The notes beneath the pieces are model-generated. The model was given only the letters and a program-made list of their open reading frames with translations, had not been told where the DNA came from and ran no database searches. Below are positions 24,812 through 36,329 of a DNA stretch of 38,274 nucleotides, one piece after another; the stretch's first letter is position 1; each line of letters begins with the position of its first letter. The stretch is from Oscillospiraceae bacterium. GTDB lineage: Bacteria > Bacillota > Clostridia > TANB77 > CAG-508. The DNA lies in contig WRFS01000020.1 of NCBI GenBank assembly GCA_009778695.1, positions 1 to 38,274 on the forward strand, read 5' to 3'. A program made the translations under genes and the position numbers.

Positions 24812-27800
24812 CTATCTTTCTGTGTTCTTATCCCTTTCTCCTATGCCAAATCCTTCTTCTTTTTCTCCATCATCTAGTACAACTGTATCTTTTTCGTTTA
24901 GATTTAATAATGCGTCTACTTCTTTTAGCCTTTTACTTTTTTCTTGTAGTTCTACTTCGTTTATAAAAGGCTTTTCTACTTCTTGTTTAGCGTTTTCAAA
25001 TTGATTTTTCGTATCTTCCAGTATTTCTACTGATTTCTCTAATTCTTTCGGTATAGCCTCTAATCCATTATCTAAACGTGTAATATTACCAAATACGTCT
25101 GTACCAAGAGTTACTGTATGATTAAGATTGTTTTTTAATTTAATCTTATATTCCTTGCCAAATGTTTCAAAATATAATTCTATTTTGAAATTTCTATATT
25201 CTCCAATACTTACAGGGTCTGTATTAGTTATATTCTGACACAACTCTATTATCTTTTTTCCTGCTTGCTCTTTATCTGTTATATTAACATTATTGATAAT
25301 CATACCAGAAAATTTATCTGTAAGTGGCTGTGTATATGCAATATCCTTTTGCAACCCTGTAATTCGTTCTTCTAGCCTTTTTATTTCTGATGGATAATAT
25401 TTTATTATTCTATCTTGTAAACTATATATTTGACTCAAATGGCTCTGCTTTAGTAATTTTAGTTTTGCAACTTCAGTATCTAACTGTGTTTTTTCAATTA
25501 TAAGTGGATTCCCACAAGCAAGTGCTTTAATTTCTGCATATGATAATGCTGTTTCGTCTATATCTTCTGCTACTCTTACTGGGGTTTTCGATGTCATTAT
25601 TTGTGAAACAAACTTCTGCTTATTTTCAATTAGTTGGTACAAATATGAATCAAAAGTTTTTTCTGTAACATATCTAAAAATGTCTACTTCTTCATTGTCA
25701 TTACCTTGCCTTATAATTCTTCCACTTCGTTGGATTAAGTCCGAAGGTCGCCACGGACAATCCAAATCGTGAAGTGCCACAAGTTTATTTTGCACATTCA
25801 TTCCCGCACCACATTTTGCTGTGCTACCAAATAATATTCTTACATCTCCAGTACGCATTTTAGCAAATAAGTCTTTTTTTCTTGCTTCCGTATCTGCTTC
25901 GTGAATAAATGCTATTTCTTCTTTTGAAATCCCTTTATCAGTTAGTTTATTTCTAATATCATCATATACATTAAACTTGCCATCACCATGTGGTGTAGAT
26001 AAATCACAAAATACAAGTTGAGTTAATTTTTGTTCTTTCGTATCATTCCAGATGTTATAAATATTATTACTGCATACTGATACTTTACTTCCTTCAAAGT
26101 CTGGCAATAATTCATTTGCAAGTCTTTGGTCTAGTGCTAATTTACGCCCATCATTTGTAATTTTAAGCATATTATCTACATTACTATCTACCATTCTTGC
26201 CCTAACACGTTCTGCCCTTTCTGCTAAATCTTTTATCATTTTTTGTTGCATTTCGCTAGGTTTTATAATTTCTGTATGATAATTTGCTTTTGGTACTGGT
26301 AAATTTAACACATCAGCTGTTTTAATATCCGCAATTTCTTTAAACATTGCCATTAACTCTGGTAAATTATAAAACTTTGCAAATCTTGTTTTTGCTCGGT
26401 ATCCTGTACCCTCTGGAGATAATTCTATTGCTGTTACAGTTTCTCCAAAAGTAGAAGCCCATTCATCAAAATGTAGTAAACTGTTTTTTCTTAAAGTGTC
26501 ATATTGTAGGTATCTCTGCATTGTATATAGCTCTACCATAGAATTTGATATTGGTGTTCCTGTCGCAAACACAGTTCCTTTTCCTCCAGTCAGTTCATCC
26601 ATGTATCTACATTTCATAAATAAGTCAGAACTCTTTTGTGCCTCAGTCTGTGCAATACCTCCAACATTTCTCATTTTAGTATAAAGAAATAAGTTCTTAA
26701 ATCCGATGTGCTTCGTCTATAAATAGCTTGTCTACTCCTAATTCCTCAAATGTCACAACATCATCTTTTCTACTTGTATCGTTTAGCTTTTCTAGTTTTG
26801 TACTTAACATTTTTTTAGTCTTTTCTAATTGCTTTATACTATAACGCTCTCCATTATTTCGTTTTAATTCATCAACACCATTTGTTATTTCCTCAATCTG
26901 TTCTTCTATAATATTTCTTTGTCTTTCCAAGCTCATAGGAATTTTCTCAAATTGTGAATGTCCAATAATTACTGCATCATAATCTCCAGTTGCAATTCTG
27001 CTACAAAATTTCTTTCTATTTTGCGTTTCAAAATCTTTTTTAGTAGCAACTAAAAGGTTGGCTGATGGATACAGACATAAAAAATCGTTAGCTATTTGTT
27101 CTATTATATGATTTGGAACAACAAACAAGGATTTATTACAAAGTCCTAATCTTTTACTTTCCATTGCTCCCGCAATCATTTCATAAGTCTTTCCTGCACC
27201 AACTTCATGTGCTAAAAGGGTATTATTTCCATATAGAATATGTGCAATAGCATTTATTTGATGTTCCATCAAATTGATTTCTGGATTTATTCCTCCAAAA
27301 GTAATATGTTTTCCATCATATTCTCTAGGTCTTATAGAATTAAATTTTTGATTATATTTTTTTGTTAGTCTTTCTCTACGCTCTGGGGCTTCCCATATCC
27401 AGTCCTCAAATTCTTGTTTTATAAGTTCTTGCTTTGACATTGCAATAGCAGTTTCTTTTTTATTAAGAACTCTTGCCTTATTTCCATTACTATCTATACC
27501 ATTATCGTACACTTTGGCATCCTTTAAGTTAAGTGTGTCTTCAATAATTTTATAAGCACCGATTCTGCTTGTTCCATAAGTGCTGTATGCCTTAATGTTA
27601 CTTTTATCGTAATTTTTCCCTGCTATATTCCATTCTGCTGTAACATCTGAATAATGTACACTTATATTGTTTTGAGCATATCTTGGAGTTTCTAAAAGTT
27701 CAAATACAAAGTCTTCAATATCATTTACATCAATCCATGTACTGCCGTAATTTTACATTTATCTCACTTGCAGTTAAATCTTTAGGAATAACTTGTTCTA

Positions 27801-30800
27801 ACCTTTCTACATTTATTTCAAAGGTAGTGTTATCTTTAGCAAATATTTTAGCCATTTCTAGTTTTTCTCTTACATTTCCACTTAAATATTCATCTGCAGT
27901 AACCCAAACATTAGGGTCACCATACACTGGCACTCTGAATATTACACCTTTTAAATCTTCTACCATTTTATCCATGTACATATCTGTAAGTCCAAGCATA
28001 AATGAAAGGTCAATTTTCCCTTTTTCTGCAATTGATACTGCTAATGCCTCACTTGCTGTATCTACTCTTGTTACATTCTTATGTGGTTTTATAGTTCTTT
28101 TAGAAAACATATCTGCTTTTTGTTTTAAATTTCCATCATTATCTAATATTTCAAGTGAGCAAAGTAAACAATAGCTACTATCATCTGAAAAAACAGAGGA
28201 ATTTCCTCTGCTATTTATAAGTCCATATTTCTTTGTAAAGTTATCATATAAAGTATTTAAGTTATGTTGCTCCTGTTCAATTTCATCATCTGGAAAGTCT
28301 TCTGTTTGAAGTTCAATAAGTTTTCTTACTGATTCCCTAATTGCAATCATACCTTTAACTCTGTTTTCAGCTGTAATACTCATTTCCTGCAAATTCATTT
28401 TACTATTTTCTCTAAAATAGATTTTATTATCTATTACTACATATGAGAAATTTCTAACATTTTCATTAGCAGGAATACTGGTATCCTCTAATTTTTCTAT
28501 ATCATCATCAATCGTATAATCTGTAACTTGTGCCTTTATGTTTTGAATTGCAACATTTAATAACTCTTCAAAGTTTTGGTTTTCTTGTAACTTACAAGCA
28601 GAATCAAATCCATATCTTGTACTTCCCATTTTCATTTTGCCTACTATCATCTCTGGATGCTCTACAAAATATTGGTTTATTTCTATATTATCTTCTGTTT
28701 TTCCTAATTTCACAAAACTTTGGTCTTTATTTTCAATGTGGTCACGTTTTTGAAGAAATATAATATCTGATGTTACCTCTGTTCCTGCATTTGCTTTAAA
28801 AGTATTATCTGGAAGTCTTATTGCTCCTATAAACTCTGCCCTTTCTGATATGTACTTTCTAATATTATCATTTTCTTTATCTAATGTTCCTTTACTTGTA
28901 ATAAATGCTATTATTCCATTAGGTCTTACTTTATCTAATGTCTTTGCGAAAAAGTAATCGTGTATTAAAAAATTATTTTTATCATATCTTCTATCTGCTA
29001 GTTTAAAGTTTCCAAATGGTACATTTCCTACTGCTACATCAAAAAAATTATCGTTATAATCTACCTTTTCAAATCCATTAATTTGAATATTTGATTTTTG
29101 ATATAATTGTTTAGCAATTTTCCCACTAATACTGTCTAATTCAACTCCATATATTTTTGAATTTTGCATATTGTCTGGTAGCATTCCAATAAAGTTACCC
29201 GTTCCACAAGATGGCTCTAATATATTACCTTTTGTAAATCCCACATTACTCAATGCTTTATATATTGATTTTATTGCTAATGGCGGAGTATAAAATGCTG
29301 TAAGTGTACTTTCTCGTGCATTTGTATATTCTTCTTCAGTAAGTAAATTTTTAAGTTCTATGTATTCACTTGTCCAACTGCTATTGTCTTTATCAAATAC
29401 ATCTGGTAATCCACCCCACCCAACATATTTTGATAATATCTCTTGCTCCTCTGGTGTTGCTAAACAGTTTTCATCTTCGCATTTTTGCAACACTTTAATT
29501 GCCTCTATGTTGTTTCTATATCGCTCTTTTGGTGTCCCTACCCCTAAATTATCGTCTGTTATTTTGAATTGTAGTTTTTCTGTAATTGTTTCTTGTATTT
29601 CTTCCTCTGTAAACGACAAAACAGAGGTATTATCCTCTGCTTGCTTAATTATATTTACTTGTTCTCCAATAGTAAGAAATAGGGTCTGTTGCTCATTATC
29701 TAAACGTATATCACTTCCGCTAATACTATCTCTGTTACTCTCTGATGAAGATTGTTCATTAGTCCTGTCCAAGTCATTGGATCTCTTTCCTTTAGTTCTT
29801 CCGTCAAGTTCTCCGTCTTTTTCATTTTCTCTGTCAGTTGTTGTTCTATCTGTTTTGCTTGAGTCTGTACTTCCAATAGATGTGCTTTGAGTTCGTCCTT
29901 CATCTTCAATCCTGTGTACTCTGGCTTCTTGCTCTCCTTTAGGTATTGTAGCCTCATCTGTGCGTATTTGCCCAATGGTTCTTTGTTCTCTCCCTGTAAT
30001 ACTAGATTCGGTATTTGATAATCTTTCACTTGATTGTATTCTATCATTTTCATCGCTCCTTTCAATATTTTTACTACTTATATTTTCATTATACTTTTGT
30101 TGTTTTTTATTTTCAAATGTACGAATTTTATTTTTTTCTTCAATTTGCAGATTTTTTATAGTATTTTGTATTTCTCTAAGTCCCATTTCAGATATATCAC
30201 TAACAAGAGTTCCTAATTTATTTATATCGTCATAAGTATTAAATTCAATTATTTCTTTTAAATCATTTTTTGAAATATATTTTTGTGGCTCTAATTTACA
30301 TCTTTCTAGCATTACATATGCTGTACTTAAACTAATCATGCTTAAATACTTCTCATCTATTTCATAGTCTTTAAAATTGTCTACTGCCAAATTAAATGCT
30401 ACCGAAATAATTGCATTTGCTAAGATGTCCTTTGTTTCTAAATCTCCAAATTTATTTTCTAAACTTTCTATAATGTTTGCCTCATATTGTTTTGGCACAT
30501 TCCAAAGTACAATATTTTTTCTATAAATGCTACTTGTATCACTTACATCAAAAACATACTTTAATCTATTTTCTCCAAATCTTTCTTCTAGTAAAGCAAT
30601 ACCTTTTGCACCTTTATTAACCCATCTTTTTAACTTTGTATTCCAAGTTCCAATATCTGCACATGCTGTTGCGTCTGGTCTTTGTGCATATATTAAAATC
30701 TGCTCTCCAAAGTCATATTTATAGTTCCAAGAAGCTGTATTTAAAAAGCTTATCCACTCATCTGGTGTTTTAGTTACTTTATTAAGTGTTTCGCTATAAA

Positions 30801-30831
30801 TATCAGTAATTAAATTATATTTGCTCGGCAT
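24812..30831 (-). CDS. Giant ArdC-like/N6-adenine methylase/SNF2-type helicase protein, recoded twice
   Basis: Start ATG 30831 (MPSKYNLITDIYSETLNKV) after GGAGG. The N-terminus (WISFLNTASWNYKYDFGEQI, DIGTWNTKLKRWVNKGAKGI) is ArdC-like, then a low-complexity hydrophilic linker. A methylase follows (ILEPSCGTGNF near 540, VAVGNVPFGNF near 602), then a helicase with AHEVGAGKTYEM (near 1210), FIDEAH (near 1375), TGTPISNSMVE and QRSGRIIRQGN (near 1700). It is split into three ORFs by CGG at 27747-27745 and 26705-26703. With CGGC and CGGA as Gly the chain is about 2,005 aa, giving KL-G-STWIDV and DEAH-G-FKNLF. Such proteins are standard on clostridial conjugative transposons and may modify DNA or counter restriction. 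Confidence 0.9.
26703..26705 (-). other. In-frame CGG with +1 shift, helicase motif II
   Basis: CGGA follows codon CAT of the DEAH box. Zero frame reads RI and stops; the shift reads DEAH-G-FKN, the usual SNF2-type continuation. Confidence 0.85.
27745..27747 (-). other. In-frame CGG with +1 shift, methylase/helicase joint
   Basis: CGGC follows codon TTA. This is the only site whose fourth base is C. Zero frame adds RQYMD and stops, while the shifted frame stays open for 346 codons to the next site. Confidence 0.8.
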
Positions 30832-30847
30832 TTTGTTTCCTCCTCTC

Positions 30848-31075
30848 CTATTTTTGTAATTCTTCAATCTCTTCTCCCTTTAGAAAAGCAATAAAGTTTT
30901 TAGACTTTATTGCTCTTTGTAAATTTCCTATTACTTGCATTTCATTTGTTGTGATTTTAGGGATTTTTAATACATCTTCTACCTTCATATTTAGTATCAA
31001 TTTATCTGTATTAAATCCTGCTCCAAATAATTTATCTGTTGTTTTTATTATTTGATTTATTGTATATTTTGCCAT
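30848..31075 (-). CDS. 75-aa hypothetical protein upstream of the giant gene
   Basis: MAKYTINQIIKTTDKLFGAG then a helical region LNMKVEDVLKIPKITTNEMQ and GNLQRAIKSKNFIAFLKGEE. It is small, charged and cytoplasmic. It lies 16 bases before the start of the giant methylase/helicase gene, in the same transcript, with its own ATG after AAGGAGTGG. Not recognised, although a small gene in this place is usual on these elements. Confidence 0.65.
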   Translation of the reverse strand: MAKYTINQIIKTTDKLFGAGFNTDKLILNMKVEDVLKIPKITTNEMQVIGNLQRAIKSKNFIAFLKGEEIEELQK

Positions 31076-31095
31076 TCTACTACCACTCCTTCTAT

Positions 31096-31129
31096 AAAAA
31101 ACTTACAAGGTGGTTTGATTTGCCACCTT
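31096..31129 (-). terminator. Terminator after the adhesin gene
   Basis: On the minus strand AAGGTGG and CCACCTT form a 7-bp stem with a 9-base loop, followed by GTAAGTTTTTT. It lies 11 bases past the adhesin stop codon at 31140. Confidence 0.75.
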
Positions 31130-31139
31130 ATAATACATC

Positions 31140-34100
31140 TTATTTATTTTTCTTATCTTTTTTATTTTTATATTTCTTCTTTAGTTCTATAACACCCCAT
31201 GTTATACTACCTAATACTACAATTATAAGTATTTTAATCATTGTTTCTTTATTATCATTCGTTCCTGTATTTGGTATCTCTAATTCATTATTATAGAAGG
31301 ATACCTCGACTGTTTTACCATATTCTACTGTAATAATTTGAGGTTCTGGAAGAATATATCTACTATTCGTTTCATCAGAAACCTCATAAATTTTATATTC
31401 TCCTACTCTAAGCCTCTCAATATTTATCTCCCCATTTTCATTGGTTACATATGATTGTTTAATATATCTTCCCGTTAAATCTGTTCCCTCTATAATAAAT
31501 GTAAATCCATCCAACTTTCCATCAGAAGATGTTTTCTTTATTTTAATATTACCTAGCATAGCTTGATTAGCAAATCCTTTGCCTGCTTCATTTTCAATTG
31601 AATACGTTTTCCCATTTTTAGTAATATTAACTTCATATGTATTTTCATCAAGTAAAAAGCCCTCTGGTGCTTTGATTTCTCTTACAAAATATTTTCCATA
31701 TTTTATATTATCTAACCTATAAACACCATTTTGCAATTCTTCCATATTTTCTATGAAGTTATTACATTCGTCATATACTGCAAACTCCGCACCTTCTAAG
31801 TGAATATCTGGGTAATCTTTATCATATTTTGTTAAAATAATATTGCCTCTTACATAATAATTTTTTAGTTCAACCTTAACTGTTTGCCCTTGTTCAGAAA
31901 TCATTACTGGAATCTGTTCATCAGAAAGCACATATTTTTCGTTTGGTTGTTTTAATTCTTTTATTACCCAATCTCCATATGGTACATTTTCAAAAGAAAA
32001 ACTACCGTCTTTTTGTGAAACCGTTGTATATATTGCTGTTTTTGCAGAAAATTCAGTAGTGTTTGGTTTAAATATACCTATTATAGCATTTTCTAAAGGA
32101 ATGTCATCTTCGGATAATTTTATTCCTTTTATACTGCCACGAATAAGCTTATTAGTAATATTTTTATTATCATTTACTGTTACTTTTACTACTTTTGTAT
32201 CTTGTCCTGCATAAGAAAATTCAACTGGATACTTTGTTCTATCTATCCCATATGCTTTATTTGTTGATAATTCTGAAACATAGTATTTTCCAAATGGTAA
32301 ATCTGTTGTAAAATTTCCTTTTCCATTTTTATCAACTCTTATTACTTCAATTAATCCATCTTTTGGTATAAATTTCCCATCCTTTGCCACTATATCTTCA
32401 TCTGCATATAAGCCAAAAGTAACATCCAATATTTCATTATTTAAACCTACTCCATAGTTCTTATCTGTTTCTAATATTTTTGTTAAATCAATTTCTACTT
32501 TTTGTCTTTCATTATAGAAAGAAGTAGATGTTGCAGTAATATCAACGTTTTGCCCTGCATAAGTTAATTCTACATTATGAATTTCATCACTCAATACCAT
32601 GCCATAAGGTGCTGTTATTTCTTTTACCTTATATTTTCCAAGATAAAGTGGCTTACTTGTTGCTTTTGAGTCTTCTCCTGTTGTTATTGTATCAACTACT
32701 GTTCCTTTATTTACTCTTACTGTTCCATCTAGTGTTGTAATATCTTCGTCTGCAATAATTTGATATGTTGCATCAGCTAAACCAGAAACGGTATAAATTG
32801 GTTTATATAAATTATCATTATCTGTAACAGAACTAAATACTTCGCCAGACTTATCTACTGTAATTGTTCCTTTTTGTGCCATATTCTTTGCTGCTACTTC
32901 AATTACTGTCACATTATTATCTTCTGAACTATTATCTTGATTTACTGTAAATGGAATAAAATCTTTATTTAATGTATATCCATATGGTGCTTGTACTTCT
33001 TTTAAATAATATTCCCCATACTCCAAAGTTTGTGGTGTTATTAAGTAACCATCAGTATTTGTATAAAATGTATCAACCTTAGTTACTTGCGGATAAGTAT
33101 ATTGCATTGTGATAAGGTTTTTATTTTTATCATATATCTGGAAGCCTGTTCCTTCAACTGCTATTGCATTGCCTGTTTCTACATCTTTTTTTACAATTTT
33201 AATATAGCTCATAAAGTTTGCATTATTGATAAGAAATGAATACGTTTTTCCATCTTGTAAAATATACACATTAAAGTCTTTTATTAATTCTCTGCCTTCC
33301 ATTCCTACTGTTTGATGTACTGTATAAATTCCATAAGGTAGCATTTTGCTTTCTGAAAATCCGTTCTCATCACATACTAAAGTATCTTTTTCTGTTGCCT
33401 TTGCATTATCATACGAGCCTGCTGATTTCAAATATATTTGAAATGTTGCACCCACTTCTGGTGTTTCTATCTTTGTTGTCCCATCATCAGAATGTTTAAT
33501 AATAGATACATTTCCTTTTATCACTTGCTCTGCAACTGCATTTGTTGTTGTATTATATTCAGCAGTATACTTTGCTGTTTCAGCACCTACATGATAAGAA
33601 GTTTTATCTAATAAATAACCTTCACTAGGTGTTATTTCTGCTATGCTCCAATCATCTCCACATACATAATACTTTGTTGTGAATTGTCCATTATTATCTG
33701 TTGTATATGTATCTATTAGAGTATTTCCTTCATATATTCCATATACTGCACCAGATAATTTTGCATCCCCTTGTGAAGTTGACTTTTCTTTATCTGTTTT
33801 TGTTAAAGTAACTCTAAATTTCTTTAATACATTTGATACCGTTGCTTTTGTAACCTCATTCCATTTCACTGTTAAATTAAGAGTTGTAGGAATTACATAT
33901 TTGCTTGGCGTATTTACTTCCTCTAACATATACCCTTGACTTCCACTTGTTAAAATATCTTTGAAATTTGCTATTCCTGTACTATCTGTTGTGGCATACT
34001 CGTCGACTTGTATTCCAGAAAGTGAAGTCCCGTAAAGGTGAAATTTAACTCCTTCAATCATGTTATCCTCAGAAGATTTTAACACTTCTAAATTGCCTCT

Positions 34101-35282
34101 TTTTAAAGCATTTGTTAAATTTACTACGTTATTGCCTTTAAATTCTAAAACTGTGTTATGCTCTGTTAAGTCTGTTATGTATTCTTGTAACGTAGATTTT
34201 TCAATTATTTTAATCGACCCTGGTCTTAAATTGTTGATTGTTATATTTCCGTTTTTATCTGTTGTAAAGTTTCCTATTAAACTATTATCTGCATATCTTA
34301 CTTCATACACAACACCTTGCAAGTTCTCACTGGTATCTTGGCTTTTTTTATTAATATTAAGTGTAGATTGAAATACATTTATATCTAAAGTAGTTTGTCC
34401 TCCATTCATACTAAATGGGTCAAAAGCTAATGCGAAGTCTTGCCATGCTGAATTTGGGCTTTCTCCATAAAAAACTGGATATGTTTCACACCTTGCTATT
34501 GCTTTTATTGTAACATCTATATTGTCAATAAACTGACTTTTAGGAATATACACTTTAAAGTTTTCTCCTGCATTAAAAGTAGTTTTTGCACCTCCATTAA
34601 TATCTGCAACAAATCCACCACTTGGCATATTATTTGTTGCGGTAATGGTATAGTTTTGCATATTTACTGAACATGATACAGAATATGTTTGAGTATAGTA
34701 ATCTCCTTCTAAAGTAATATTTCCCACTTTATTGAATGTAATACTTGGTGTTTGTGGTGTTCTAGTGCCATTACGCCCTTCATTTACTAAGCTAATAATG
34801 GCATTTACTATATTCACTCCCCTTGTATCTCCACCCTTATAAAACGTACTTGGGTCTCTTCCGTATAATATGCAGTAAACAGCATGTTTCGTTGCCATAT
34901 AGGCATCCAAATAATTTGCTACACCCATTTGTGCTGGCGTTTTATATGGATATCCTGCTGTTACCACTCTCCATATTTGAATATTACTTACTACATCATT
35001 TACATTCACTGTATAACCGCCAGTCTCATATGCTCCAGCAAGGTCTACATTAAGACAGTATGCAGGATAATTAGTTCCATTATAAGTATAATATTGATAA
35101 TGACCAGTAACATAAGTCCATGCTCCATTGTACATGTATTGAATATGCATTCCACAATCCGCCCCTCCTTTTACATCTGCACTACTTATTTCTGTTTCAG
35201 CATGTGAATAATTTTGAAATACTGATAATATAAATATCATCAGCAAAATAATAATTAATGTTTTTTTACTTATTTTTTTCAT
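31140..35282 (-). CDS. 1,380-aa wall-anchored adhesin with thioester-like and CnaB repeats
   Basis: Signal peptide at residues 1-28 (ending YSHAE). The N-terminal domain has Cys76 in NYPAYCLNVDLAG and an MATKHAVYCILYGRD motif. In Cys-Gln thioester adhesins this motif is TQ-x-A-(I/V)-W; here Lys132 and Tyr replace Gln and Trp, so no thioester may form. About ten CnaB/SpaA-like repeats follow, many ending in patterns such as YGKYFVREIKAPEGFLL. The C-terminus has EIPNTGTND (an LPxTG-type signal), a hydrophobic helix and a basic tail. It is a surface adhesin, probably anchored by the sortase at 13002, and may aid mating contact or host binding. Confidence 0.9.
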   Translation of the reverse strand: MKKISKKTLIIILLMIFILSVFQNYSHAETEISSADVKGGADCGMHIQYMYNGAWTYVTGHYQYYTYNGTNYPAYCLNVDLAGAYETGGYTVNVNDVVSNIQIWRVVTAGYPYKTPAQMGVANYLDAYMATKHAVYCILYGRDPSTFYKGGDTRGVNIVNAIISLVNEGRNGTRTPQTPSITFNKVGNITLEGDYYTQTYSVSCSVNMQNYTITATNNMPSGGFVADINGGAKTTFNAGENFKVYIPKSQFIDNIDVTIKAIARCETYPVFYGESPNSAWQDFALAFDPFSMNGGQTTLDINVFQSTLNINKKSQDTSENLQGVVYEVRYADNSLIGNFTTDKNGNITINNLRPGSIKIIEKSTLQEYITDLTEHNTVLEFKGNNVVNLTNALKRGNLEVLKSSEDNMIEGVKFHLYGTSLSGIQVDEYATTDSTGIANFKDILTSGSQGYMLEEVNTPSKYVIPTTLNLTVKWNEVTKATVSNVLKKFRVTLTKTDKEKSTSQGDAKLSGAVYGIYEGNTLIDTYTTDNNGQFTTKYYVCGDDWSIAEITPSEGYLLDKTSYHVGAETAKYTAEYNTTTNAVAEQVIKGNVSIIKHSDDGTTKIETPEVGATFQIYLKSAGSYDNAKATEKDTLVCDENGFSESKMLPYGIYTVHQTVGMEGRELIKDFNVYILQDGKTYSFLINNANFMSYIKIVKKDVETGNAIAVEGTGFQIYDKNKNLITMQYTYPQVTKVDTFYTNTDGYLITPQTLEYGEYYLKEVQAPYGYTLNKDFIPFTVNQDNSSEDNNVTVIEVAAKNMAQKGTITVDKSGEVFSSVTDNDNLYKPIYTVSGLADATYQIIADEDITTLDGTVRVNKGTVVDTITTGEDSKATSKPLYLGKYKVKEITAPYGMVLSDEIHNVELTYAGQNVDITATSTSFYNERQKVEIDLTKILETDKNYGVGLNNEILDVTFGLYADEDIVAKDGKFIPKDGLIEVIRVDKNGKGNFTTDLPFGKYYVSELSTNKAYGIDRTKYPVEFSYAGQDTKVVKVTVNDNKNITNKLIRGSIKGIKLSEDDIPLENAIIGIFKPNTTEFSAKTAIYTTVSQKDGSFSFENVPYGDWVIKELKQPNEKYVLSDEQIPVMISEQGQTVKVELKNYYVRGNIILTKYDKDYPDIHLEGAEFAVYDECNNFIENMEELQNGVYRLDNIKYGKYFVREIKAPEGFLLDENTYEVNITKNGKTYSIENEAGKGFANQAMLGNIKIKKTSSDGKLDGFTFIIEGTDLTGRYIKQSYVTNENGEINIERLRVGEYKIYEVSDETNSRYILPEPQIITVEYGKTVEVSFYNNELEIPNTGTNDNKETMIKILIIVVLGSITWGVIELKKKYKNKKDKKNK

Positions 35283-35302
35283 TCTTTTCTCTCCATTCCA
35301 TC

Positions 35303-35328
35303 AAAAAAAGCACCTATTACGTGCTTTT
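35303..35328 (-). terminator. Terminator after the Asn/Thr-rich protein gene
   Basis: On the minus strand AAAAGCAC and GTGCTTTT pair around a 7-base loop, followed by a run of T. It separates the adhesin gene from the 255-aa gene upstream. Confidence 0.7.
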
Positions 35329-35349
35329 ATGATTCTTAATTTATTTAAT

Positions 35350-36117
35350 TTATAAAACATAACATTCTGTCCATACATAGTTGCCATTTTTATAGTAATC
35401 CCTAGCATATACTTGAATTGTATCGCCTGCCCATTGTAATGCTCCTTGCACTCTATTTACTATTGTCGATTTTACATTGTCTGTTTTAGTATTAACAGTA
35501 AAATAACCTGCTGTGCTTATTATTCCGCTTTTGCCAGTTTGAACTATGCTTTGAGGCAATGTTTCTTTTATAACACTTACTAAGGTTGACTCTACATTTG
35601 AATTATATTGCCATCTTTCTCCTACTTCTTGTGTAGAAGGTGTTTCGTTTGTATTTGTTGTATTGGTTGTATCGTTTGTGTTATTTGTGCTATTTGTTTG
35701 GATTGTATTGCTTGTATTATTTATTTTATTTTGATTTACAGAATTTGTTGTATTAGTAGTTTGGGTATTATTAGTCTTATTTTGAGTTGTGTTTTGTGTA
35801 GTAGTATTATTCTTAGTGTTTGATTCTACTGTGTTATCAATCGTATTTGCTTTTACTTCATTTTTTGAATTAACGCCATTACTATTATTTTCTACAACTG
35901 GCACATTTACTTCTACACCAATAGCATTATCACTTTCCTGTTCCTGCATGGTCTCTATATTTGCCATATTTTGTACACTATTAACTTCTAATTCTGCTAC
36001 AACTTCACTAGCATCTAATCTTCCTATATCTCTATTCATTTTTGAAAATATAACAAAAATTATTCCACCCAAAATTATTAAAATTAATATTACAATAAAA
36101 ACAATTTTCTTGTTCAT
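35350..36117 (-). CDS. 255-aa exported protein with Asn/Thr-rich stalk
   Basis: The N-terminal membrane helix (IVFIVILILIILGGIIFVIF) is a signal anchor. Residues 90-160 are almost only Asn and Thr, with repeats such as NTTNTNE, a flexible spacer likely to be exposed outside. The C-terminal ~85 residues (ERWQYNSNVESTLVSVIKET, SGIISTAGYFTVNTKTDNVK, NGNYVWTECYVL) form a small folded domain. No sorting signal is present. It is transcribed towards the adhesin gene. Not recognised; it may be a surface protein with a spacer that reaches through the wall. Confidence 0.6.
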   Translation of the reverse strand: MNKKIVFIVILILIILGGIIFVIFSKMNRDIGRLDASEVVAELEVNSVQNMANIETMQEQESDNAIGVEVNVPVVENNSNGVNSKNEVKANTIDNTVESNTKNNTTTQNTTQNKTNNTQTTNTTNSVNQNKINNTSNTIQTNSTNNTNDTTNTTNTNETPSTQEVGERWQYNSNVESTLVSVIKETLPQSIVQTGKSGIISTAGYFTVNTKTDNVKSTIVNRVQGALQWAGDTIQVYARDYYKNGNYVWTECYVL

Positions 36118-36154
36118 ACAAATACCTGCTTTCTATAACTATTTATTACTTTTT

Positions 36155-36271
36155 ACTTGCTGAAAAAAAATAGTTCTAGTTATTTTATCCTCTATTATAC
36201 TTATTCCTACAGTAAAATGCAAATATATATTTTATATTTTTTTAATATAATATATTCTTTTTTCAGCAAGT
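36155..36271. repeat. 14-bp inverted repeat flanking an AT-rich segment between the exported protein and parB
   Basis: ACTTGCTGAAAAAA (36155-36168) and TTTTTTCAGCAAGT (36258-36271) are exact reverse complements 89 bases apart. The segment holds the likely promoter of the 255-aa gene and lies next to parB, so a partition site or large hairpin is possible. No gene in 36118-36329. Confidence 0.4.
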
Positions 36272-36329
36272 ACAGTAAGTATTAAAGGGGATTGTAAGGG
36301 GGAAAAAGTAAAAAATACTACCACTATTT

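Noticed and set aside
29700-30065. Minus-strand ORF of 121 codons inside the giant gene linker
   Set aside because: It overlaps the hydrophilic low-complexity linker of the methylase/helicase in another frame and has no independent context. Its MobP-like look could not be supported, so it is not annotated.
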